Of a stretch of DNA of 64,000 nt, positions 17,446 to 25,241 are shown one piece after another. Source of the DNA: an uncultured Helicobacter sp. (lineage in GTDB: Bacteria; Campylobacterota; Campylobacteria; Campylobacterales; Helicobacteraceae); NCBI RefSeq assembly GCF_937893305.1, contig NZ_CALBGN010000019.1, positions 62,001-126,000 of the forward strand, read 5' to 3'. The stretch's first letter is position 1; each line of letters opens with the position of its first letter. The notes under the pieces were generated by a model. It was not told the DNA's origin. It worked only from the letters and a program-made list of their open reading frames with translations, and did not search any database. The position numbers and the translations under genes are program-made.

Positions 17446-18749
17446 TATTTTTCTGTATCAGCACTCACTATGGCAAAAGTTAAGTCTTCTATCTCTTTAT
17501 GTGTTTTAATATACGCATTAATTTCATTAAGTTTTAGCGTAGAAATCTCTTTTAAAACCTGTGCATTAAAGTCTAGTGGGAGTCCATCATAATGATTCAT
17601 ATAAGCTGTGCCTAAGCGTTGAGATAGTGTTTCATTGCGTAATGGCTCACTGCCTAGCAAATAGCGTTTTGCTTCATCTAATTCTTCTTGTGTGATTCCT
17701 TTTTTTACAAACTCTTTAACCACTTCCACAACAATTTTTTGTGCTTCTTTTTCATTTTTTAAACTTGTTTGCAAATATCCTAATGCGTAAGCTTGTCTAT
17801 TTGTCGCATTAAGCCGCATTACAGCAGAATAAGCTAATCCTCTTTTCACGCGCACCTCTTCCATCATACGACTACCAAACCCACTTCCCCCAAGCACGAA
17901 AGAAGCCACCTTAATATAAGCTAACTCTTTTTGTAAATTTTCAACCTTTAAAGGCGCACCAAAATAAATGTAGGCTTGTTGTGTATCTTTTAATGTGCGT
18001 TGATAAGATTTAGAGTGATTTGCTTCTCTTTTTGCAATGATTTGTTTTTTGCCTTTTGGAAGCTTGCTTAAAGCTGTCTCTAAGTCCTTAGAAACTACAT
18101 TAAAATCCACATCTCCACCCACAACTAAAATTAACGATTCTAAATTCACATGGCTTTTATAAAATTTCTCCACATCTCCCAATGTCATCTTTGCAATAGA
18201 TTCTTGTGTTCCGCTTAAAGGATACTCCAACGCAGTTCCCTTAAAAAGAAGAGATTGCAATAAGCGATTTGCTTGATAGTCATAATCATTTTCTTTCTCT
18301 AAAATAGCAATTAAAGCATTTTCCTTAACTTTATTGAGAGTAGATTGTGTAAAATTAGGGTCTTCAAGCAAAGCTTTTAAAAAAGAGATTCCATCTTTTT
18401 GCATACTTTGCATTCCACTAAGTGTGAAACTTAGAGTTTCTAAGCCGCTTCCTGCACTTAAGGAAAGTGCTTTTTCTTCCAACTTTTGCGCAAATTTTGT
18501 TGCACCTAGCTTTTTTGTGCCTTCATTTAAAAGAGAGCTTGTAATATCGGCTAATCCTAAATTTTTGCCATTACTAACACCACCAGCACCCTTAAAGACA
18601 AGCTGCACATAAAAAAGAGGTAATTGCGTATTTTGCTCAAAAATTATCGGAATCTTAACACCATTAACCTGCAAACTCTTCATTTCAGTTGCCATTAAAG
18701 TCCCCTTTACCATAAAAAAACTAAGTAATAATACAATGATTCTTTTCAA
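17445..18749 (-). CDS. ymxG: M16-family peptidase homologue lacking the zinc motif (YmxG type)
   Basis: This is the H. pylori HP0657/YmxG-type protein, judged from family and from the order bamA-mqnC-ymxG. Residues 1-20 look like a signal peptide, so the protein is probably periplasmic. Where M16 peptidases have the zinc and catalytic motif H-x-x-E-H, this protein has S-L-L-N-E (residues 72-76), so it cannot bind zinc there. It keeps the C-terminal R/Y element (RVKRGLAYS). M16B enzymes often work as heterodimers of a zinc subunit and an R/Y subunit, and this looks like the R/Y subunit; a partner should be elsewhere in the genome. The start is TTG, overlapping the mqnC stop, with GGAG five bases upstream. 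Confidence 0.88.
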   Translation of the reverse strand: MKRIIVLLLSFFMVKGTLMATEMKSLQVNGVKIPIIFEQNTQLPLFYVQLVFKGAGGVSNGKNLGLADITSSLLNEGTKKLGATKFAQKLEEKALSLSAGSGLETLSFTLSGMQSMQKDGISFLKALLEDPNFTQSTLNKVKENALIAILEKENDYDYQANRLLQSLLFKGTALEYPLSGTQESIAKMTLGDVEKFYKSHVNLESLILVVGGDVDFNVVSKDLETALSKLPKGKKQIIAKREANHSKSYQRTLKDTQQAYIYFGAPLKVENLQKELAYIKVASFVLGGSGFGSRMMEEVRVKRGLAYSAVMRLNATNRQAYALGYLQTSLKNEKEAQKIVVEVVKEFVKKGITQEELDEAKRYLLGSEPLRNETLSQRLGTAYMNHYDGLPLDFNAQVLKEISTLKLNEINAYIKTHKEIEDLTFAIVSADTEK

Positions 18750-19861
18750 AACCGCTCCAAAATATTATAAGCTGTGTCTCTTTTTGCCGGAAATTCCCCT
18801 ACATCACGGATTAAATGAATCATTTCTTGCTGATTCATTGAATTTTTAGCTCCTGCTGCAGATACAACATTTTCTTCCATCATCGTGCTTCCTAAATCAT
18901 TTGCTCCAAATAATAAAGCTAATTGTCCTATATATGATCCCTGTGTAACCCAACTGCTTTGGATATTTTGAAAATTATCCAAAAAAATCCTACTACAAGC
19001 AAGCAGACGCAAATAACGATTTGAAGATGCCTTATGTAAGTTTGGAATCTCTTTTTGTAAAGGTGTAAAAGCAGGTTGAAAACTCCATAAAATAAACGCT
19101 CTAAAACCATTTGTTGCATCTTGAAGATTACGGATTCTTTCCCAATGTTCCACAATATCTTCATTGCTCTCAACACTTCCAAACATCATTGTGGCTGTGC
19201 TTTTAATCCCAAGTTTATGTGCTTCCTTATGCACTTCAATCCACTCATCAGAATCTAGTTTTTTAGGAGCAATCACATCACGCACTTTATCGCTTAAAAT
19301 TTCCGCACCAGCACCAGGAATTGAAGCAAGCCCACACTTGTGAAGTCTTTCTAACACTTCAGCAATAGAGATTTTAGAAATTTTTGCAATGTAATTAATC
19401 TCAATAGCAGAAAAGCCATGAATTGTAATTTGTGGATATTTTTTTGCAATATGACTAACTAAATCCTCATACCATTCTATTTTTAAGTTTGGATGCACGC
19501 CTCCTTGAAAAAGAATCTGCGTACCACCAATAGCCAAAAGTTCTTCAATTTTTTGATCAATCTCTTCAAAACTTAGAATATAAGTATTTTCTTCATTAAC
19601 ACGCCTTTTAAATGCACAAAACTTACAATCCACCCAACAAATATTTGTATAATTAATATTTCTATCTACAACAAAAGTTGTCAAACGATCAGTATGCAAT
19701 TTACGCTTAATTTCTAAGGCACGCTCTCCTAACTCTTTTAAGGGGGCATATTGCATTAAGTGCAAAATCTCATCTGCACTCACACGTGGTAATTTTGTCT
19801 TAACAATTGCATTTTTTTCTTTAGAGTTTCTAACAAAAACTTCTTGTAAAGATTCTGACAT
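18746..19861 (-). CDS. mqnC: cyclic dehypoxanthinyl futalosine synthase
   Basis: MqnC is a radical-SAM enzyme that cyclises dehypoxanthine futalosine in the alternative menaquinone pathway used by Helicobacter and Campylobacter. The 371-residue protein has the C-x3-C-x2-C cluster motif at C75, C79 and C82. It continues with FQGGVHPNLKIEWY and the IPGAGAEILSD block characteristic of MqnC and its relatives. The related MqnE shares the fold, but the QGGvHP segment and the neighbours favour MqnC. The ATG overlaps the bamA stop (TAATG). Confidence 0.93.
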   Translation of the reverse strand: MSESLQEVFVRNSKEKNAIVKTKLPRVSADEILHLMQYAPLKELGERALEIKRKLHTDRLTTFVVDRNINYTNICWVDCKFCAFKRRVNEENTYILSFEEIDQKIEELLAIGGTQILFQGGVHPNLKIEWYEDLVSHIAKKYPQITIHGFSAIEINYIAKISKISIAEVLERLHKCGLASIPGAGAEILSDKVRDVIAPKKLDSDEWIEVHKEAHKLGIKSTATMMFGSVESNEDIVEHWERIRNLQDATNGFRAFILWSFQPAFTPLQKEIPNLHKASSNRYLRLLACSRIFLDNFQNIQSSWVTQGSYIGQLALLFGANDLGSTMMEENVVSAAGAKNSMNQQEMIHLIRDVGEFPAKRDTAYNILERF

Positions 19862-22113
19862 TAAAATCTCTGCCCCATTGAAAATTCAAACGATGAAGTT
19901 TCATCACCTTTTTTATCATCCAATGCTCTTGGAAAAATAAAATTAATCACACCAATTGGAGATACCCACTCAATTCCTAAACCAACAGAGCTACGCCGCA
20001 TATCATTAATATTCTTATTTCCAATCATTCCATAATCATAAAATGCTGTAAAACGCATCTGTATAGTTTCAAAAGGGTTATAGCTTAATTCAGCAGTATT
20101 ATAAAAATACTGCTTTCCACCAATTCTTAAGCCAAATTTATCCCTTGGAGTAATAGAACGACTTTCAAATCCACGCACACTATTTATGCCTCCTAAATAA
20201 AACTTTTCGCTGATTGGCAAATATCCCTCACTTTGTACATAACCAGCTCTTGCGCGATATCTAAAAATTAAATCAATATCCACCCATTCTTCAATAGATT
20301 TATAAAAATTGTAACTTCCTTGGTATTTGATAAATTCTGCATCTCCTCCAACTCCAGCATATTCTATATTTCCAGATGCCCTAATCCCATTTTTAGCAAA
20401 AAGATATGCATCGGTATTATCAAAACTAAAACCAGGAATTATGGAGGATTTTACATAGGTTCCAGGATAATAATATCTACGATAAAGCTCTTCTAATGAT
20501 TTACTATCAAAATCACTCAATTTTGTCTCTTGAAAAGTATATCCAAGTGTCAATTCTAAATCTTCCCAAATCCTTCTTCCGCCAACAACACTAAATCCAG
20601 TAGAGGTTTCTGTATAGTCATAACTTTCATAATCACTTTGATAAACATCTGTTCCTAAAGAATAATCCGTATCTAAAACAGCTGGATTGTAAAGATTTAA
20701 ACGATAAGCTGTAGAAACTTCACTTTTATCCAAATAAACTCCTGCTGTTAATCCTGTCCCAAAAATATTACGATCTTTGACAGAAACACTTCCCATTAAA
20801 CCATCATAACTTCCATATCCCAAACCAAAGGCAAACTCCCCTGTTTTCCCCTCTTTAACTTTAACAAGCAAATTAACATTTTCTTCATCAACACGCTCTT
20901 CTTGAATATCAACACTCTCAAAATTTCCTGTTCTCATAAGAGCATTTTTAGAACGCTTAATCTTACTCATTTCATATTCTTCTCCAGGAGCTATAAGCAC
21001 ATTTCTGCGCACTACTCTATCTAGTGTTTTATTATTTCCAGAGATAACAACATCTTTAACACGCACTTTTCTACCTGGTTGCACATAGTAAATAAGCCTA
21101 ACCTTTCCATTCTCTTGATTCTTATCTAAATCAGGAGTTACACGCACAAACGCATAACCTAAATCTCCAATTCTATAACGGATGGATTCTATATCATCGC
21201 GCATTTTTGCGACATTATAAACTTTTCCTCCTTTAAGCTTAAGCCCATCATAAAGTTTTTCTAGCTCAATGACGTCTTCTTCTAGAACAATTTCTATCTC
21301 AGAAACCTTATAACGCTCACCTTCATTAATATGATAATCTAAAACCGCATTATAAGTTGTAAAATCCGTTTTTAAAAATGGAGTAGTAACATCAGCATCT
21401 AAATACCCTTTTTGCAAATATAAATCACGGATTCTTAAGCGATCAGACTCTAGTTCATTAACTTGCAACTTCCCATTATTAAATCCCCACATCCAACCAA
21501 TAAAATCTTTTTCTTTATTCGCAGTTGCTGCTTCAATGCGCGATACAGATATATTATCTCTTCCATAATAATTAGCTTCTTGAATGATAATATTCTCACC
21601 TTTATTAATTTCCAAGGTAACTTTGAGCGCATTTTTAGAGATTTCCTCTGTTTTTACTTCAACTACACTGTCATAATAACCTTGCGTTTCGAGCAATCGA
21701 ACAATCTGACGACGCACATTTACAATTTTATTCTCATCATACACATCGCCCTTTTTTAAGCCAATCTCTTTATCAAGCTGTTGCTGCTCTTTTCCTGCGC
21801 CATAACCACTAACAATTAAACTTGCAATCACTGGCTTTTCTACAAAATGATAAGTTAGGATTCCATTTTCTTCAGTAATCCAAATATCTTTAAAATATCC
21901 TTGCATATAAAAATCACGCACTGAAGCATCCACGTGATTAATATCTAAAGGCTCTCCTATACGCACTTTCGCAATTTCATTAGCAATCAAGGGCGAAATA
22001 TAATTTAATCCTTCATAACGCACTTCTTTAATTGTTGGCAAACTTGCAGCATTCGCCCCCACCGAAAGAAGTAATCCCAAAGGTAAAGACGATAAAGACT
22101 TAGGAAAACGCAT
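19861..22113 (-). CDS. bamA: outer membrane protein assembly factor BamA
   Basis: BamA inserts beta-barrel proteins into the outer membrane. The 750-residue protein has a signal peptide ending at about VGANA, five POTRA repeats over roughly residues 25-345, and a C-terminal 16-stranded barrel. Conserved barrel signatures include GGINSVRGFE near residue 640 and the terminal aromatic residue in FSMGQRF. It is first in a four-gene coupled chain with mqnC, ymxG and recG and diverges from tyrA. Confidence 0.96.
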   Translation of the reverse strand: MRFPKSLSSLPLGLLLSVGANAASLPTIKEVRYEGLNYISPLIANEIAKVRIGEPLDINHVDASVRDFYMQGYFKDIWITEENGILTYHFVEKPVIASLIVSGYGAGKEQQQLDKEIGLKKGDVYDENKIVNVRRQIVRLLETQGYYDSVVEVKTEEISKNALKVTLEINKGENIIIQEANYYGRDNISVSRIEAATANKEKDFIGWMWGFNNGKLQVNELESDRLRIRDLYLQKGYLDADVTTPFLKTDFTTYNAVLDYHINEGERYKVSEIEIVLEEDVIELEKLYDGLKLKGGKVYNVAKMRDDIESIRYRIGDLGYAFVRVTPDLDKNQENGKVRLIYYVQPGRKVRVKDVVISGNNKTLDRVVRRNVLIAPGEEYEMSKIKRSKNALMRTGNFESVDIQEERVDEENVNLLVKVKEGKTGEFAFGLGYGSYDGLMGSVSVKDRNIFGTGLTAGVYLDKSEVSTAYRLNLYNPAVLDTDYSLGTDVYQSDYESYDYTETSTGFSVVGGRRIWEDLELTLGYTFQETKLSDFDSKSLEELYRRYYYPGTYVKSSIIPGFSFDNTDAYLFAKNGIRASGNIEYAGVGGDAEFIKYQGSYNFYKSIEEWVDIDLIFRYRARAGYVQSEGYLPISEKFYLGGINSVRGFESRSITPRDKFGLRIGGKQYFYNTAELSYNPFETIQMRFTAFYDYGMIGNKNINDMRRSSVGLGIEWVSPIGVINFIFPRALDDKKGDETSSFEFSMGQRF

Positions 22114-22186
22114 TAAAAACCTTACTTCACAAAAAATTTATTTAAAAAATCACGTGATTCTAACCTTTTATAGATAAAAACAATAT

Positions 22187-22192
22187 TATAAT
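22187..22192 (+). promoter_or_regulatory. -10 box TATAAT for tyrA
   Basis: TATAAT lies 33 bases before the tyrA ATG in the 111-base region between divergent bamA and tyrA. An AAGG ribosome site (AATAAGGTAA) precedes the ATG. Confidence 0.55.
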
Positions 22193-22224
22193 GCAGACAA
22201 TTTTTCTAACAAATAAGGTAAAAA

Positions 22225-23052
22225 ATGCAAGCAGGAATTATTGGACTAGGATTAATAGGAGGCTCTTTAGGGCTAGCACTCAGAGAAACTCAAATGTTTA
22301 AAAGCATTGTAGGATTAGATAATAATCCTATTCATTTGCAACAAGCACTTTCTTTAGGACTTGTTGATGAGGGTGTAAATTTGGAAGAAATCAAACATTG
22401 TGATGTGATTTTTTTAGCAACTCCAGTTGAAGCAATTTTACATTTACTTCCAGACCTTGTAGGTATTGCTCCACATTGCACCATTATCGATTTAGGTAGC
22501 ACAAAACATTTAATTGCAACAAATATTCCCAAAGAAATTCGCAAAAACTTCGTCTGCGCCCACCCTATGAGTGGGACAGAAAATTTTGGACCAAAAGCTG
22601 CTTTTAAAGAACTTTTACCTAATCACATTGTCGTTTTAACAGATTTAGAACAAAGTGGAGAATTGCAAGTTGCAATGGCAAAAGAAATTTTTGTTACTCT
22701 AAAAATGCATATTATTAAAATGGATTCCAAAGCACACGATAACCACGCCGCTTTTATTAGCCACCTACCCCACATTATTAGCTACGCCCTTGCAAACACT
22801 GTGCTCTCTCAACAAAATCCAACAGATATTCTAGCACTTGCTGGCGGGGGTTTTAAGAGTATGGTAAGAATTGCTAAAAGCTCTCCTAGAATGTGGAGTG
22901 ATATTTCCAAACAAAACCGCACAGAACTCCTAAAATCCATTGATTTCTTTGAGCAAGAAATGTCCTTTGCAAAATCTCTAATTCAAGAAGAAAAATGGCA
23001 AGAATTAGAAAAATGGATGGCAAAAGCAAACTCCCTTTATGAAGTATTTTAA
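22225..23052 (+). CDS. tyrA: prephenate dehydrogenase
   Basis: TyrA oxidatively decarboxylates prephenate on the way to tyrosine. The 275-residue protein has the N-terminal NAD-binding loop GLGLIGGSLG (7-16), the substrate-binding HPMSGTENFGP block near residue 112, and the HDNHAAFISHLPH segment typical of the family. No chorismate mutase domain or ACT domain is attached. It is followed by an AT-rich spacer and the dba gene with its own -10 box, so it is probably transcribed separately. Confidence 0.94.
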   Translation: MQAGIIGLGLIGGSLGLALRETQMFKSIVGLDNNPIHLQQALSLGLVDEGVNLEEIKHCDVIFLATPVEAILHLLPDLVGIAPHCTIIDLGSTKHLIATNIPKEIRKNFVCAHPMSGTENFGPKAAFKELLPNHIVVLTDLEQSGELQVAMAKEIFVTLKMHIIKMDSKAHDNHAAFISHLPHIISYALANTVLSQQNPTDILALAGGGFKSMVRIAKSSPRMWSDISKQNRTELLKSIDFFEQEMSFAKSLIQEEKWQELEKWMAKANSLYEVF

Positions 23053-23083
23053 ATTATATTATTCTTAATAATTATTCTTAATT
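23053..23083. promoter_or_regulatory. AT-rich repeat upstream of dba-dsbI, possible Fur site
   Basis: Directly after the tyrA stop, the sequence carries two direct copies of ATTCTTAAT around a central AATAATTATT palindrome. The Campylobacter jejuni dba-dsbI operon is known to respond to iron through Fur, and Fur sites there are AT-rich repeats of this kind. The assignment is by analogy only. Confidence 0.3.
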
Positions 23084-23117
23084 TAAAAAATTAACACTCT
23101 AAGAATAGACTCTTCGC

Positions 23118-23123
23118 TAGAAT
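23118..23123 (+). promoter_or_regulatory. -10 box TAGAAT for dba-dsbI
   Basis: TAGAAT lies 45 bases before the dba ATG. A good ribosome site, AAGGAG, is at 23158-23163. Confidence 0.45.
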
Positions 23124-23168
23124 TCCGCCTCATGTGATATTTATCAACATTAATTTTAAGGAGTCGCT

Positions 23169-23336
23169 ATGGAGTTTTTAGAACTTCTAATGGTTTTAAT
23201 TGCGATGATTTTAATCATCAAAAAACCAGAAAAAGAAAAATTGGCGTTTAATCTTGTAATGATTTCGTGGGTAATTATGATTGTGCTTTACATTGCGCAC
23301 AAATCAAGTGCACTGCTTACAAATATGAATCTTTAA
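23169..23336 (+). CDS. dba: Dba-like small membrane protein (55 aa)
   Basis: A 55-codon gene starts at ATG 23169 after AAGGAG and ends 10 bases before dsbI. The product begins MEFLELLMVLIAMILII and contains two hydrophobic segments (about 3-17 and 28-43) separated by a basic KKPEKEK loop, so it is probably a two-helix inner-membrane protein. In Campylobacter jejuni a similarly small gene, dba, precedes dsbI and is translationally coupled to it and needed for DsbI function. Position, size and membrane character match; I cannot confirm sequence identity. Confidence 0.75.
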   Translation: MEFLELLMVLIAMILIIKKPEKEKLAFNLVMISWVIMIVLYIAHKSSALLTNMNL

Positions 23337-23346
23337 AGGCTGAACA

Positions 23347-24864
23347 ATGACAGAAAATGTAAAAGCAAAAAATTTCTATACACTTATGTGTTTAGCAGGG
23401 TTTTTAATTATTTTATTACCTGTAGGTATTGCAAATATTGTGTTTGGTTATATGCTAGGAGATAGTCCTTGCACATTATGTTGGGGACAACGCCAAGCAA
23501 TGATTTATATCGGCGTGATTGCGTTTTTCATTATTAGATATGGCATTAAGGGCAAATATGTTTCTGCACTATTAATTGTTACTGCGTTTGGATTATATCA
23601 ATCTCTTGCACATTTTGGAAATCACGCTATGCGAGATCTGGATCAAGGATTTGGGCTAGCTGTTTTTGGGATCCATACTTATTTTTGGGCAGAAGTTGTG
23701 TTTTGGGCGGTTGTTTTATTGCTAGGTGTAATTTTTGCATTTGCTCCAAAATTTGGAGAATTTGACACAGAAATGGCGGGTAAAAAAATTAGAGAATGGA
23801 CAAAATTCTCATTTATGGCTGTGCTTATTACGACATTTATTATTGCTTCTAATGTTTTTCAAGCTTTTGTAAGCACTGGGATTCCACCTTATGCAGGACA
23901 AGGCGATCCAGTAAGATTTAGTTTAAATCCTAAATACATTATTTGGTCCACTGATTATTGGAATGGTAAATTAAAAGGATTTTCATTTCTTGGCGCAAGA
24001 GATGTTAAAGCCCCTGATTACGCATTTGCACCTGCAAGCCAAAAATTAGGAATAGCATTTGACAATGATAGCAATAATGCTCCTTTAAATGTTGATGAAA
24101 CATTAAAAGTTGCAACAAGCAAAGATATTGAATTTTCAAAACCTATCAACACCCTAAATTACATTTATGGTGAATATGTTGCAAGCTCAAAATTTGATGT
24201 TGCTTTCTTAGATGATAATTTTAAAGAAAAATCAAGTTTTCAATTAGATCCTTATTTTTCAGCAACAATTGATCCAATCATCGGTATTATCCCTTATATG
24301 GACAACAAATATATTTTAATGGGTTCTAACAAATCCTTTTTACGATTCCAACAAAATCCAAATGCGTCTGAAGTTAAACAATACGCAGACTTCATCAAAG
24401 GTGCAGATAAATTTGAAGGGCAAGGTGAAGGCTTAGGAAGAGGACGTTTAGATACAGTAAGATCAAAGTTTTTCCATGTTGCAAGTATGGCAAGTGATGG
24501 CAAATATTTCTATCTAGCAACAACACCAAACAATAAAAATGCTAAAACGCTTGTTATTAGTAAATTCTCATTAAAAGATAGAACGCTTTCTGCAGAATTT
24601 ATTCCAAACGCAAAACTCAAAGAAGGAAAAACTCTAGGGGATTTATACATCACTTCTATGGTTTATCACAAAGGAGAGCTTTACGCACTTAGTAAAAATC
24701 ACAATGTAATTGTTGTTATCGATCCAAAAAGTGAGAGCATCACAAAAACTATCAGTTATCCGCAAACAATTACAAATGCTAGAAGTTTGCTAGTTTCTGA
24801 TCAAGGAACTTTCCAAATCCTAAGCTATCAAGAAGGCAAAAACACACTTTATACACTACAATAA
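23347..24864 (+). CDS. dsbI: DsbI disulfide-bond oxidoreductase (DsbB-like domain plus beta-propeller)
   Basis: The protein (505 residues) has an N-terminal DsbB-like membrane part of about five helices followed by a large periplasmic C-terminal domain, the arrangement of epsilonproteobacterial DsbI. The redox motif is PCTLCWGQRQ, with C42 and C45 at the end of the first helix, matching the DsbB C-x-L-C-x-x-Q-R pattern. The only other cysteine is C15 in a membrane helix, so the second periplasmic cysteine pair of classical DsbB is absent. The C-terminal half has repeated 'G.YFYLATT' and 'GELYALSK' strand patterns of a beta-propeller. It is 10 bases downstream of dba. Confidence 0.9.
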   Translation: MTENVKAKNFYTLMCLAGFLIILLPVGIANIVFGYMLGDSPCTLCWGQRQAMIYIGVIAFFIIRYGIKGKYVSALLIVTAFGLYQSLAHFGNHAMRDLDQGFGLAVFGIHTYFWAEVVFWAVVLLLGVIFAFAPKFGEFDTEMAGKKIREWTKFSFMAVLITTFIIASNVFQAFVSTGIPPYAGQGDPVRFSLNPKYIIWSTDYWNGKLKGFSFLGARDVKAPDYAFAPASQKLGIAFDNDSNNAPLNVDETLKVATSKDIEFSKPINTLNYIYGEYVASSKFDVAFLDDNFKEKSSFQLDPYFSATIDPIIGIIPYMDNKYILMGSNKSFLRFQQNPNASEVKQYADFIKGADKFEGQGEGLGRGRLDTVRSKFFHVASMASDGKYFYLATTPNNKNAKTLVISKFSLKDRTLSAEFIPNAKLKEGKTLGDLYITSMVYHKGELYALSKNHNVIVVIDPKSESITKTISYPQTITNARSLLVSDQGTFQILSYQEGKNTLYTLQ

Positions 24865-24891
24865 TTAAGAAATCCCACTTGGGATTCTTAA
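24865..24891 (+). terminator. hairpin after dsbI
   Basis: Immediately after the dsbI stop lies an inverted repeat with arms TTAAGAAATCCC and GGGATTCTTAA (one bulge, loop ACTT). There is no following T run. It probably marks the 3' end of the dba-dsbI transcript. Confidence 0.45.
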
Positions 24892-24969
24892 TGAAATTCC
24901 AAATATTTTTTATTATTACTCACACTCTCCAAAGAGAATTTAGTTTAAGCAAAACCTTCAAATAAAACA

Positions 24970-25015
24970 GATTCTCATTCTCTCTTAATAAAATTGGAAG
25001 AATTTCGGATAGAAT
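24970..25015 (+). promoter_or_regulatory. possible Fur-like box and -10 element before a small ORF
   Basis: GATTCTCATTCTC at 24970-24982 reads on the other strand as two tandem GAGAAT units, similar to the GATAAT repeats of Fur boxes. TAGAAT at 25010-25015 is a plausible -10. Both precede a 56-codon ORF at 25071. Evidence is motif resemblance only. Confidence 0.25.
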
Positions 25016-25070
25016 TATTCAATTTTGTCCAACAAGCATTCCTTTGTATTTTCTTTTTGCGGAAGGAAAT

Positions 25071-25241
25071 ATGGGTGCAGGCAGCATTTTAGCATTTGGG
25101 CTAGGTGTTCTTATGTTGTTTTTAATGTTATTTGTTTCAAATTTAGATTCCAACTTTACGCATACCATTTTCTTAAACGCATATCAAACGGTGCTAACAT
25201 CTTATAAAACGCTGGCACAATCAACAAACTTAACACCATAG
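25071..25241 (+). CDS. possible small membrane protein (56 aa)
   Basis: An ORF of 56 codons starts at ATG 25071, with AAGGA three bases upstream and a possible -10 box at 25010. Residues 3-23 form one strongly hydrophobic helix (GAGSILAFGLG then LMLFLMLFV). The last ~29 codons overlap the 3' end of the RND pump gene on the opposite strand, so that half may be constrained by the pump rather than by this product. It could be a genuine small membrane protein, a remnant of a longer gene, or chance. Confidence 0.3.
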   Translation: MGAGSILAFGLGVLMLFLMLFVSNLDSNFTHTIFLNAYQTVLTSYKTLAQSTNLTP

